Shown here piece by piece: positions 1 through 6,774 of a stretch of 33,829 nucleotides of DNA (position 1 is its first letter; every line of letters begins with the position of its first letter). The stretch is from positions 1-33,829 of the forward strand of contig CAMHAV010000014.1 of NCBI GenBank assembly GCA_946182865.1, read 5' to 3'. The translations under genes were made by a program, and so were the position numbers. This DNA comes from an uncultured Clostridia bacterium. Lineage in GTDB: Bacteria; Bacillota; Clostridia; Oscillospirales; Acutalibacteraceae. Below the pieces are notes generated by a model. It was not told where the DNA came from. It ran no database searches and worked only from the letters and a program-made list of their open reading frames with translations.

Positions 1-55
1 TCATAACAAAAAATCTAATTTGTGATTTACTTCACTAAGTTGTGGATAGTGCTTT

Positions 56-100
56 TCTATTATCTATTATCTATTCTTTATTCTTTATTATCTATTATCT
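56..100. repeat. Degenerate heptamer tandem repeat, TCTATTA type
   Basis: Six consecutive 7-bp units plus three bases, read as TCTATTA, TCTATTA, TCTATTC, TTTATTC, TTTATTA, TCTATTA, TCT. The array is directly followed at 101-119 by a GC-rich motif, TTAGCGAGC-tt-GCGAGCG, that recurs near 30845. No gene or convincing promoter is visible in bases 1-158, which are AT-rich apart from this motif. The array could vary in copy number by slippage. Confidence 0.8.
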
Positions 101-158
101 TAGCGAGCTTGCGAGCGCTCTAAATTCTCATTTAACGCAACATTAAGGAAGTGAAGTC

Positions 159-1769
159 ATGCTGCATCGTCAATGGCAATGGCGGGTGACGGCGCTGCTG
201 GTTTCGGCGGCGCTGCTGCTGTCGGTCTTTGTGGGATGTGATACGCCCGACTACGACTGGAAATCCGCAGAGGAACTGCGTACCCAGCTTTATCACGCGT
301 CGCTCGACACCGAAAACGAATTTGACGTGTCGAAAAGCGGCGAAACAGACTTGGTGCTGCCCTACACGGCGGACGATACGTTTAATCCCTACTACTGTCA
401 ATCCACGCTGACGCGCAATATCTGTTACCTGATGTATGACAGTCTGCTCCAGATGTCGCCGGATTATGAGCCGGAATATATCATCGCCAAATCGGTCACC
501 GTCGATCATACCATCGTGACGGTGCAGCTGCGCTCCGGCATCGTCTTTTCCAACGGCGCGAAGCTGACCGCCGAGGACGTGAGCTATTCCTATTATCTCG
601 CGACCCAGAAGGGGAGCATTTACAAGGAAAATCTCGCGAATGTGGCAAGCTGCTCCATGAAGGGCATGACCGTCACTTTTATGATGCAGAATGAAAATGT
701 CAATGCCTTCCGCGTGCTGGATTTCCCCATCGTGCATTTTGATCCCTCCGCCAACAAGGATCTGCCGCCGATCGGCAGCGGACGGTATAAATTTGCCTTG
801 ATGGAGGACGGCGTTACGCCCAATAAGTCCCTTCTGGTCAAGAATAATAAATGGTACAATCCCGACAAGGTGCAGATCGAAACCATCGGACTCAAGGAAC
901 TGCCCACCGTGGAGAGCATTGTCCACAGCATCGAGATCGGCACCGTTTCCTATCTCTACACCGATATGCGGGACGGCACGCCCCAAAGCGTGAGCGCCGA
1001 CTATCGCAAGGTCGATCTCAACAACCTGCTTTATTTGGGACTCAACACCAACGACGTATCCTTAGCGGATGAAAACGTGCGCCGTGCGCTTTCCGCCGCC
1101 ATCAGCACCAACGAAGTGGCGGCAGCCGGCTTCGGCGGCATGGCAATGGGCGCGACAGGCCCCTTTACTCCCAAATGGAAAGAAGCGGCGCAGTACCAGA
1201 CCGGCACCGGACGGGCGAGCGTCAAGACCGCCTCGGAATATCTCGATCAGGCGGGTTATGTTTTTTACAACGACGGCATACGCGAAGACCAGAGCGGCAA
1301 GCAGCTTTCTTTCAATCTGCTCATCTGCCGGAACAATTCCCGCCACAAGGCGGCGGCGGAAAATATCAAAAACCAGCTCGCCAAGGTGGGCGTGAATGTG
1401 GATATCACCGAGATTTCGGGCGAGGGTATGATCAAGCGCGCCGGGGAGGGCAAATATCACCTCTACCTCGCGGAATACGCCGTGCTGGGGGATATGGATA
1501 TCGGCAAGCTGTTCACCCCCGGCGAGGGCCTGTACAACGGGCCGCGGCCCTATGATTCGGTGAGAACCTACACCAGCTACCGGCTGGGACAGGGCACGCT
1601 GGAGGATTTCATCACGGCATTTCAGAATGAACTGCCCTTTATCCCCATCTGTTACCGGATGGGAATGGTGGTATATGCCCGCACGCTGGACGGCGTGGAA
1701 GATATCAGTGAGGACCAGCCCTTTTATCATATGGAAACATGGACGGTCAACAAGGCAAAAGCGGAATAA
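159..1769 (+). CDS. ABC transporter substrate-binding lipoprotein, family 5 (peptide/nickel type)
   Basis: The 536-residue protein has the usual length of the SBP_bac_5 (OppA/DppA/NikA) family. It begins with a basic, hydrophobic signal peptide ending in a lipobox (V-F-V-G-C, Cys27), so it should be cleaved by signal peptidase II and lipid-anchored on the outer face of the membrane. The following segment has family features: an early strand with TFNPYY, a NGAKLTAEDVSYSY stretch (where the peptide-binding family normally has G-x-x-x-T-A-x-D-V), and a GxNTND segment mid-protein. The start at 159 is supported by AAGGAAGTGA just upstream. No permease or ATPase gene lies within the window downstream, so its partners are either upstream of the window or elsewhere. 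The ligand cannot be assigned; oligopeptides are the default. Family assignment is firm, specificity unknown. Confidence 0.85.
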   Translation: MLHRQWQWRVTALLVSAALLLSVFVGCDTPDYDWKSAEELRTQLYHASLDTENEFDVSKSGETDLVLPYTADDTFNPYYCQSTLTRNICYLMYDSLLQMSPDYEPEYIIAKSVTVDHTIVTVQLRSGIVFSNGAKLTAEDVSYSYYLATQKGSIYKENLANVASCSMKGMTVTFMMQNENVNAFRVLDFPIVHFDPSANKDLPPIGSGRYKFALMEDGVTPNKSLLVKNNKWYNPDKVQIETIGLKELPTVESIVHSIEIGTVSYLYTDMRDGTPQSVSADYRKVDLNNLLYLGLNTNDVSLADENVRRALSAAISTNEVAAAGFGGMAMGATGPFTPKWKEAAQYQTGTGRASVKTASEYLDQAGYVFYNDGIREDQSGKQLSFNLLICRNNSRHKAAAENIKNQLAKVGVNVDITEISGEGMIKRAGEGKYHLYLAEYAVLGDMDIGKLFTPGEGLYNGPRPYDSVRTYTSYRLGQGTLEDFITAFQNELPFIPICYRMGMVVYARTLDGVEDISEDQPFYHMETWTVNKAKAE

Positions 1770-1860
1770 GTGAATGTAGCGTTTCTATGCGTTTGGGATG
1801 ACAAAAACATAAAATTCACAAAATATTTATTGTTTTGATGAAAAAATATCCGTGATTGCA

Positions 1861-1889
1861 TTGTAAATTTCGCCGGTTTGTGCTATAAT
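1861..1889 (+). promoter_or_regulatory. Sigma-A promoter for fakA-recG
   Basis: TTGTAA at 1861-1866 and TATAAT at 1884-1889 are separated by 17 bp, with an extended -10 (TGC before TATAAT). Transcription should begin near 1896, leaving a leader of about 140 nt before fakA. Confidence 0.75.
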
Positions 1890-1947
1890 TCATTCGATAT
1901 CGGTATTTACGGCGGGACATTTGGGATGAACCGCTCGTAAAAACGTG

Positions 1948-2014
1948 AATTTACCCGGTTGCTTGTCACGATCGTGCCTGATCGGGCCGCTTTGTGAAAG
2001 TGACGGTAAAAATT
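1948..2014 (+). other. Predicted structured leader of fakA
   Basis: The 5' leader can fold: TTTACC (1950-1955) pairs with GGTAAA (2005-2010), GTCAC (1965-1969) with GTGAC (2000-2004), and alternatively CGATC (1969-1973) with GATCG (1980-1984) around a 6-nt loop. The outer helix ends about 12 nt before the Shine-Dalgarno sequence. No known riboswitch class is recognised. Base-pairing is seen in the sequence; a regulatory role is inference. Confidence 0.35.
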
Positions 2015-2035
2015 ATATTTTAGGGAGTGCTTAAT

Positions 2036-3676
2036 TTGATTAAAGGCAGTGTATTGCGCGACGCTATTATATCGGGTGCAAATGTCATTGAGAACAAGAA
2101 GCGTTCTGTCGATGAACTCAACATTTTTCCGGTTCCTGACGGAGATACAGGTACCAATATGTCCATGACCATGGCAGCGGGCCGCAAGGAACTCATGCAA
2201 TTGGGGGACAATGAGCCTGTGGGTACCGTCGCGGCCAAGGCTGCGTCGGCATTTCTGCGCGGCGCCAGAGGCAATTCCGGCGTTATCACCTCGCTTCTGT
2301 TCAGAGGCTTTTCCAAGGGACTCAAGGGTCTGGAAGAAGCCGGCGGCACCGATCTCGCCAATGCGCTGACCCTTGGCGTAGAGGCGGCTTATAAAGCCGT
2401 TATGAAGCCCACCGAGGGCACCATCCTCACAGTGGCCAGAGTGGCAGCCGAAAGAGGACGCGTGGCGGCGAGTTTTGACAACGATCCCAACCATGTCTGG
2501 GACGAAATCTGCAACGCGGCGGAGGATGCGCTGGAGACGACCCCCGAACTGCTTCCCGTTCTCAAGAGAGCGGGTGTTGTGGACGCGGGCGGACAGGGTC
2601 TTTGCCTGATTTTCCGCGGTATGCAGTCGGTTTTCCGCGACGGCATCATTGCCGCTTCCGAGACGACCGATGCGGCCGCCCCCGCAGGCGACGTCGATTC
2701 TTTCAAGGCGACGGTCGCGCAGTTTGACGAGGTCATCAACTTCACCTACTGCACCGAGTTCATCGTGGAGAAGGAGAACACCAACGACCCCGCTAAACTC
2801 AGAACCTTCCTCGAATCCATCGGTGACTGCGTGGTCGTGGTGGATGACGACGAGATCATTAAGGTACACGTTCACACCAATCAGCCCGGCGAGGCCATTT
2901 CCAAGGGTCTTACCTACGGCAGCCTGATTTCCAATAAGATTGAGAATATGCGCAAGCAGCATGAAAACGCGGGCGCAGGCGCTCCCAAGAAGCTCGAGCG
3001 CGTTGATCCCGTCGAGGGAGCCGTCGGCTTTGTGGCGGTGGCGGCAGGCGAAGGCCTTGTCTCGCTGTTCCACGATCTCGGCTGCGAAAACGTCGTTTCC
3101 GGCGGTCAGACCATGAACCCCTCCACCGAGGATATCCTTGAGGCGGTGCAGGCGACAGCCGCTTCCACCGTGTTCGTGCTGCCCAACAACAAGAACATCA
3201 TCATGGCGGCGGAGCAGGCCATTCCTCTGGCGGACAGACGAGTTATCGTGCTGCCCACCAGAACCATCCCGCAGGGTCTTACCGCTATGCTGACCTTCAA
3301 TCCCGACGCCAATGCCGATGAAAACGCGGTCGATATGTTCAAGGCGGCCGAGAGAGTCGGCACCGGTCAGATCACCTACGCGGCGAGAAATTCCGAGTTC
3401 AACGACAAGAAGATCAAAGAGGGCGAAATCCTCGGTCTGGTCAACGGCAAGCTGAGCTTTACCGAAAAGACCCGCAACAAGGCGATTGTCAAGCTGGCCA
3501 AGCAGATGGTCGGCCGCGATACCTCTTTCATCACGCTGATCTACGGCGAGGGCGTGACCGACGAAGAGGCGGAGGAGACCCGCAAGTTTATCGAGAACAA
3601 GATCGCCAAGAACGTCGAAGTGACGCTGGTCAACGGCGGTCAGCCGGTTTACTACTACATTCTTTCGGTGGAATAA
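2036..3676 (+). CDS. fakA: Fatty acid kinase catalytic subunit FakA (DAK2/YloV family)
   Basis: FakA phosphorylates fatty acids held by a FakB carrier so that exogenous fatty acids enter phospholipid synthesis. The N-terminal DhaL/DAK2 kinase domain is clear: FPVPDGDTGTNM at about residues 31-42 supplies the Mg-ATP-binding aspartates (D35, D37), followed by LRGARGNSGVI and the DAGGQGL motif near residue 183. The rest of the 546-residue chain matches the YloV middle and C-terminal domains. The start chosen is TTG at 2036, because AGGGAG (2022-2027) lies 8 nt upstream. The alternative GTG at 2027 would overlap that ribosome site. It is followed 4 nt later by recG; B. subtilis also keeps yloV in the neighbourhood of recG. 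No fakB (DegV) gene is present here. Assignment is firm; the start codon is less certain. Confidence 0.93.
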   Translation: MIKGSVLRDAIISGANVIENKKRSVDELNIFPVPDGDTGTNMSMTMAAGRKELMQLGDNEPVGTVAAKAASAFLRGARGNSGVITSLLFRGFSKGLKGLEEAGGTDLANALTLGVEAAYKAVMKPTEGTILTVARVAAERGRVAASFDNDPNHVWDEICNAAEDALETTPELLPVLKRAGVVDAGGQGLCLIFRGMQSVFRDGIIAASETTDAAAPAGDVDSFKATVAQFDEVINFTYCTEFIVEKENTNDPAKLRTFLESIGDCVVVVDDDEIIKVHVHTNQPGEAISKGLTYGSLISNKIENMRKQHENAGAGAPKKLERVDPVEGAVGFVAVAAGEGLVSLFHDLGCENVVSGGQTMNPSTEDILEAVQATAASTVFVLPNNKNIIMAAEQAIPLADRRVIVLPTRTIPQGLTAMLTFNPDANADENAVDMFKAAERVGTGQITYAARNSEFNDKKIKEGEILGLVNGKLSFTEKTRNKAIVKLAKQMVGRDTSFITLIYGEGVTDEEAEETRKFIENKIAKNVEVTLVNGGQPVYYYILSVE

Positions 3677-3680
3677 TTCG

Positions 3681-5762
3681 ATGGAAGAAAAACAGGGTTT
3701 TGATGGCAGCAAAATTGAATCCAAACCGCTGAAATACTACAAGGGCGTCGGTGAGAAACGCGCGGAGCTTTTTGCAAAGCTCGGCATCGGTTCTTCCGAT
3801 GCCCTTTTGCGGTATTATCCGCGCGAATATGAGGACTGGAGCGACTGCGTGTCGGTGGACACCGCCAAGGCCAATGCTGAAAGCGGTGAAATCTGCTGCA
3901 TCCGCGCCACGGTGGCGGCGCCCGTGCGTTCCGTTTTTCTCAGCGGACGGCGCACGCTTTACAGCACCCGCGCGGTGGACGATGAGGGAAAAGGCTTTCG
4001 CCTGACTTTCTTTAACAATCCATATATTCCCAAAATGCTGGTGCAGGGGAGTGAATACACTTTCCGCGGCAAGCTGTTTGTCGGCTCCAACGGCGCGGAA
4101 ATGACCTCGCCCGCCTTTGAGAGCGGCGCGTGTGACAAGATCATCCCCGTCTACCGCGCCACAGAGGGGCTCCCCTCGCGGCAGATTGCCAAAGTGACGC
4201 AGCAGGTGCTGGACGAACTGCCGGAGGATCTGTCTGACCCGCTGCCCGAAAGTGTGCGGGCGAAATATCATCTGTGCCACATCCGCTATGCGCTGCGTCA
4301 GATACACTTCCCTGACGACAGGGAGACGCTGGCAACGGCGCGGGACAGACTGGTATTTGAAGAACTGCTCATTCTCCAGCTCGGTCTGCTGCGGCTGAAA
4401 GGCCGGACGCGCGGCGCGGCGGGCGTGACGCTCACGCGGGACTGCACGGAGGAATTCTGGCGGATGCTGCCCTTTGAACCGACTGGCGCGCAGAAGCGCG
4501 CCGCGTCGGAGGCGGTGCGGGACATGATGAGCGGGGAGCGTTCCATGTCGCGTCTGCTCCAGGGCGATGTGGGTTCGGGCAAGACGGCGGTCGCGGCGGC
4601 TATCTGTTACACGGCCGCCAGAAACGGTGTGCAGTCGGCGCTCATGGCTCCCACCGAAATTTTGGCAGAACAGCATTACCGTTCCATCGCGGCGCTGCTG
4701 GAACCGTGCGGCGTGCGGGTGGGGCTGTTGACCGGTTCCATGACCGCCGCGCAGAAGCGCAGGGCAAAAGAAGCGGCAGCGGCAGGGGAAACAGACCTGC
4801 TCATCGGCACCCATGCGCTGATTTCGGACGGAGTGGCATTTGCCTCGCTGGGGCTGGTCATCACCGACGAGCAGCACCGTTTCGGCGTCAACCAGCGCGG
4901 CGCGCTGGCGGCCAAGGGGGATAACCCTCATGTGCTGGTCATGAGTGCCACGCCGATACCGCGAACGCTGGCGCTGCTGATCTACGGCGATCTGGATATT
5001 TCGGTGCTGGATGAAATGCCAAAGGGACGCATCCCGATAGATACCTTTTTTGTGGATGGCGGCAAGCGGCAGAGAGCGTACAATTTTGTCAAAAAGCATG
5101 TGGCCGAGGGGCGGCAGGGCTATGTGATCTGTCCTTTGGTGGAGGACAGCGAGGACGGCGGCGATCGGAAGGCGGCGCGCAGCTATGCCGAAAGTCTGGC
5201 GGCAGGCTATCTCAGCGGCTGCCGCGTGGGACTGCTGCACGGCAAGATGAAGGGCGCGGAAAAGGACGAGGTCATGAAGCGGTTCGCGGCCGGAGAGCTG
5301 GATGTGCTAGTTTCCACCACGGTGGTGGAGGTCGGCGTGAACGTGCCGAACGCCGTGATTATGATTATCGAAAACGCCGAGCGTTTCGGACTTTCGCAGC
5401 TTCACCAGCTGCGGGGACGCGTGGGACGCGGCAGCATCCAATCTTACTGCATCCTGATCAGCGACGCGAAGAACGAAGCGGCGGTGGCGCGGCTGAACAC
5501 CATGTGCAAAACCACCGACGGCTTCGCCATAGCCAACGAGGACTTGAAGCAGCGGGGCCCCGGCGATTTCTTCGGCTCACGGCAGCACGGTCTGCCCGAC
5601 ATGAAGATCGCGGACATGATGACCGATACGCGCATTTTCTCGCAGGCGCAGGAAGCGGCGCGCGAGATTCTGCGTAGCGACCCGGAATTGACCGCTCGGG
5701 AAAACAGCGGTCTTGCCGAGGAAGTGACGCGCCTCTTTGACCCGAATCGGGCGATGAATTAG
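3681..5762 (+). CDS. recG: ATP-dependent DNA helicase RecG
   Basis: RecG is a monomeric superfamily 2 helicase that reverses stalled replication forks and processes Holliday junctions and R-loops. The 693-residue length is typical. The N-terminal wedge/OB region covers roughly residues 1-250, including a ring of basic residues and the GVGEKRAELF helix near residue 16. Walker A is GDVGSGKT (295-302), and motif II is DEQH followed by RFG, the RecG signature variant of DEAH. Motif III is MSATPIPRTLAL and motif VI is QLRGRVGRG. The C-terminal GDFFGSRQHG segment is the RecG TRG-type hairpin region. The start at 3681 lies 4 nt after the fakA stop, so the two are probably co-transcribed. A hairpin at 5783-5823 lies just after the gene. 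Confidence 0.97.
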   Translation: MEEKQGFDGSKIESKPLKYYKGVGEKRAELFAKLGIGSSDALLRYYPREYEDWSDCVSVDTAKANAESGEICCIRATVAAPVRSVFLSGRRTLYSTRAVDDEGKGFRLTFFNNPYIPKMLVQGSEYTFRGKLFVGSNGAEMTSPAFESGACDKIIPVYRATEGLPSRQIAKVTQQVLDELPEDLSDPLPESVRAKYHLCHIRYALRQIHFPDDRETLATARDRLVFEELLILQLGLLRLKGRTRGAAGVTLTRDCTEEFWRMLPFEPTGAQKRAASEAVRDMMSGERSMSRLLQGDVGSGKTAVAAAICYTAARNGVQSALMAPTEILAEQHYRSIAALLEPCGVRVGLLTGSMTAAQKRRAKEAAAAGETDLLIGTHALISDGVAFASLGLVITDEQHRFGVNQRGALAAKGDNPHVLVMSATPIPRTLALLIYGDLDISVLDEMPKGRIPIDTFFVDGGKRQRAYNFVKKHVAEGRQGYVICPLVEDSEDGGDRKAARSYAESLAAGYLSGCRVGLLHGKMKGAEKDEVMKRFAAGELDVLVSTTVVEVGVNVPNAVIMIIENAERFGLSQLHQLRGRVGRGSIQSYCILISDAKNEAAVARLNTMCKTTDGFAIANEDLKQRGPGDFFGSRQHGLPDMKIADMMTDTRIFSQAQEAAREILRSDPELTARENSGLAEEVTRLFDPNRAMN

Positions 5763-5782
5763 GGAATATCCATCCGAAAAAA

Positions 5783-5823
5783 TCCCCCTCGGAAGTCGTT
5801 GCAAAAATGACTTCTGAGGGGGA
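5783..5823. terminator. Hairpin terminator shared by recG (+) and carD (-)
   Basis: A 15-bp stem (TCCCCCTCGGAAGTC with GACTTCTGAGGGGGA, one G-T wobble) closes an 11-nt loop. On the minus strand it is followed by TTTTTT, making a good intrinsic terminator for carD. On the plus strand the downstream T-run is poor, so termination of recG is less certain. Confidence 0.85.
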
Positions 5824-5844
5824 TGCATTTGTTATGGCAAAAAA

Positions 5845-6351
5845 TTACGCGGTCTGGCTCATGCGGCCTCTTATGTATTCCTTGACCTCGTCGGGAGTGA
5901 TGTCAAGCACAAAGGCAAATTCCAGATTGATGATGCGCTCGGCCTCGCGGAGGATTCTTTCGTCGGAGGCGTTGAGCTTCTTGTGCGCGGCGAGCTGGGA
6001 TTTCTGATGGTTGTAGATCGTGCCGGCAAGCGCCATGATATTTTCGCGGCTGCCGCTTTGCAGGATGCTGTTGAATTTTTCTTTGCGCGCTTTGTGGTCG
6101 TCCACCCAGAAGTCTTCGGCTTCGGGAATCCCGTCGATGAGCTGACGTATTTCCTCTTTGGTGGCCAGCGGCTTTGCCTTTTGCAGCAGGGCAGGGTTGT
6201 TCATGGGCAGATAGACAGTGGATTTGTCTTTGCCGGTGGAGCGCAGCACATAATAATCGGTCTTTTTGCCGCAGATCTCCTTTTGCGTGGTCTGTTCAAT
6301 GATGAAAATTCCTTCTGTACCGAAAACTACGGTATCGCCAATGTTCAGCAT
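5845..6351 (-). CDS. CarD/CdnL-family transcription regulator
   Basis: The 168-residue protein has the two-part architecture of CarD/CdnL proteins: an N-terminal Tudor-like RNA polymerase-interacting domain beginning IGDTVVFGTEGI (about residues 4-70, with YYVLRS and VYLPMNN strands) and a helical C-terminal DNA-binding domain. CarD proteins bind the RNA polymerase beta subunit and stabilise open promoter complexes; in Firmicutes the role is less well defined. The same N-terminal fold also occurs in Mfd (TRCF). A strong ribosome site (GAGGTGA) precedes the start, and TATAAT on the minus strand (6415-6420) is a likely -10. It is convergent with recG and divergent from mutS, forming a single-gene unit. 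Family call is firm; which genes it controls is unknown. Confidence 0.88.
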   Translation of the reverse strand: MLNIGDTVVFGTEGIFIIEQTTQKEICGKKTDYYVLRSTGKDKSTVYLPMNNPALLQKAKPLATKEEIRQLIDGIPEAEDFWVDDHKARKEKFNSILQSGSRENIMALAGTIYNHQKSQLAAHKKLNASDERILREAERIINLEFAFVLDITPDEVKEYIRGRMSQTA

Positions 6352-6414
6352 GATGATACGTCACCTCATTTGCAATTTGTGAGGGCTTTTGCCCCACTAT
6401 ATTTCGTTGCTTTT

Positions 6415-6420
6415 ATTATA
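6415..6420 (-). promoter_or_regulatory. Candidate -10 element for carD
   Basis: The minus strand reads TATAAT 64 nt upstream of the carD start codon. No recognisable -35 hexamer sits 16-18 bp further upstream (the best is TGTTAA), so the promoter would depend on other contacts. Confidence 0.45.
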
Positions 6421-6688
6421 GCATTTTCTCAAAAAAATTAACATAGTCCGAATGACCAAACTTTTTGCACGGAAAATTGTTCAATTTTGGGCGGGATGGC
6501 AGAGCTTCAAAAAAGCCCGTAAATCGGAACAAAAACTGGTAAATGTGATATTCGCGGGGAGAGCTTTGTGAAACCGTCCGGCGGGTGAAAGCGGATGACG
6601 GCGTGTGGTTTTCCGGTGTTTGGGCATATCCGGCATGTCCCTCAAATCATGAAAAAATTGCAAATTTTCCAAGATGTTCCTGCATTGT
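6421..6688. other. Intergenic region with no gene recognised
   Basis: About 270 bp separate the carD and mutS promoters. I see a short perfect hairpin (AAAATTG-tt-CAATTTT, near 6472-6487) and complementary CCGTC/GACGG segments in the GC-richer middle part, but no convincing reading frame, tRNA or known RNA. A 63-codon open frame on the minus strand at 6481-6672 has no ribosome site or recognisable composition. Confidence 0.4.
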
Positions 6689-6689
6689 T

Positions 6690-6718
6690 TTGCAATTCGT
6701 GAGAGAATATGATATAAT
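6690..6718 (+). promoter_or_regulatory. Sigma-A promoter for the mutS operon
   Basis: TTGCAA (6690-6695) and TATAAT (6713-6718) are spaced by exactly 17 bp. Transcription should start near 6725, about 50 nt before mutS. This is the only strong promoter seen before the long run of closely packed genes reaching to about 23289. Confidence 0.8.
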
Positions 6719-6774
6719 AAAAGTTACATTTATGAAAATCAGACGATAAAACAGTAAGCAGGTGAAGCAAAACA

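Noticed and set aside
1907..3724. 605-codon minus-strand frame opposite fakA
   Set aside because: Fully antisense to a clear FakA; no ribosome site or domain.
6481..6672. Small minus-strand frame in the carD-mutS spacer
   Set aside because: Basic, low-information translation with no ribosome-binding site; likely chance.
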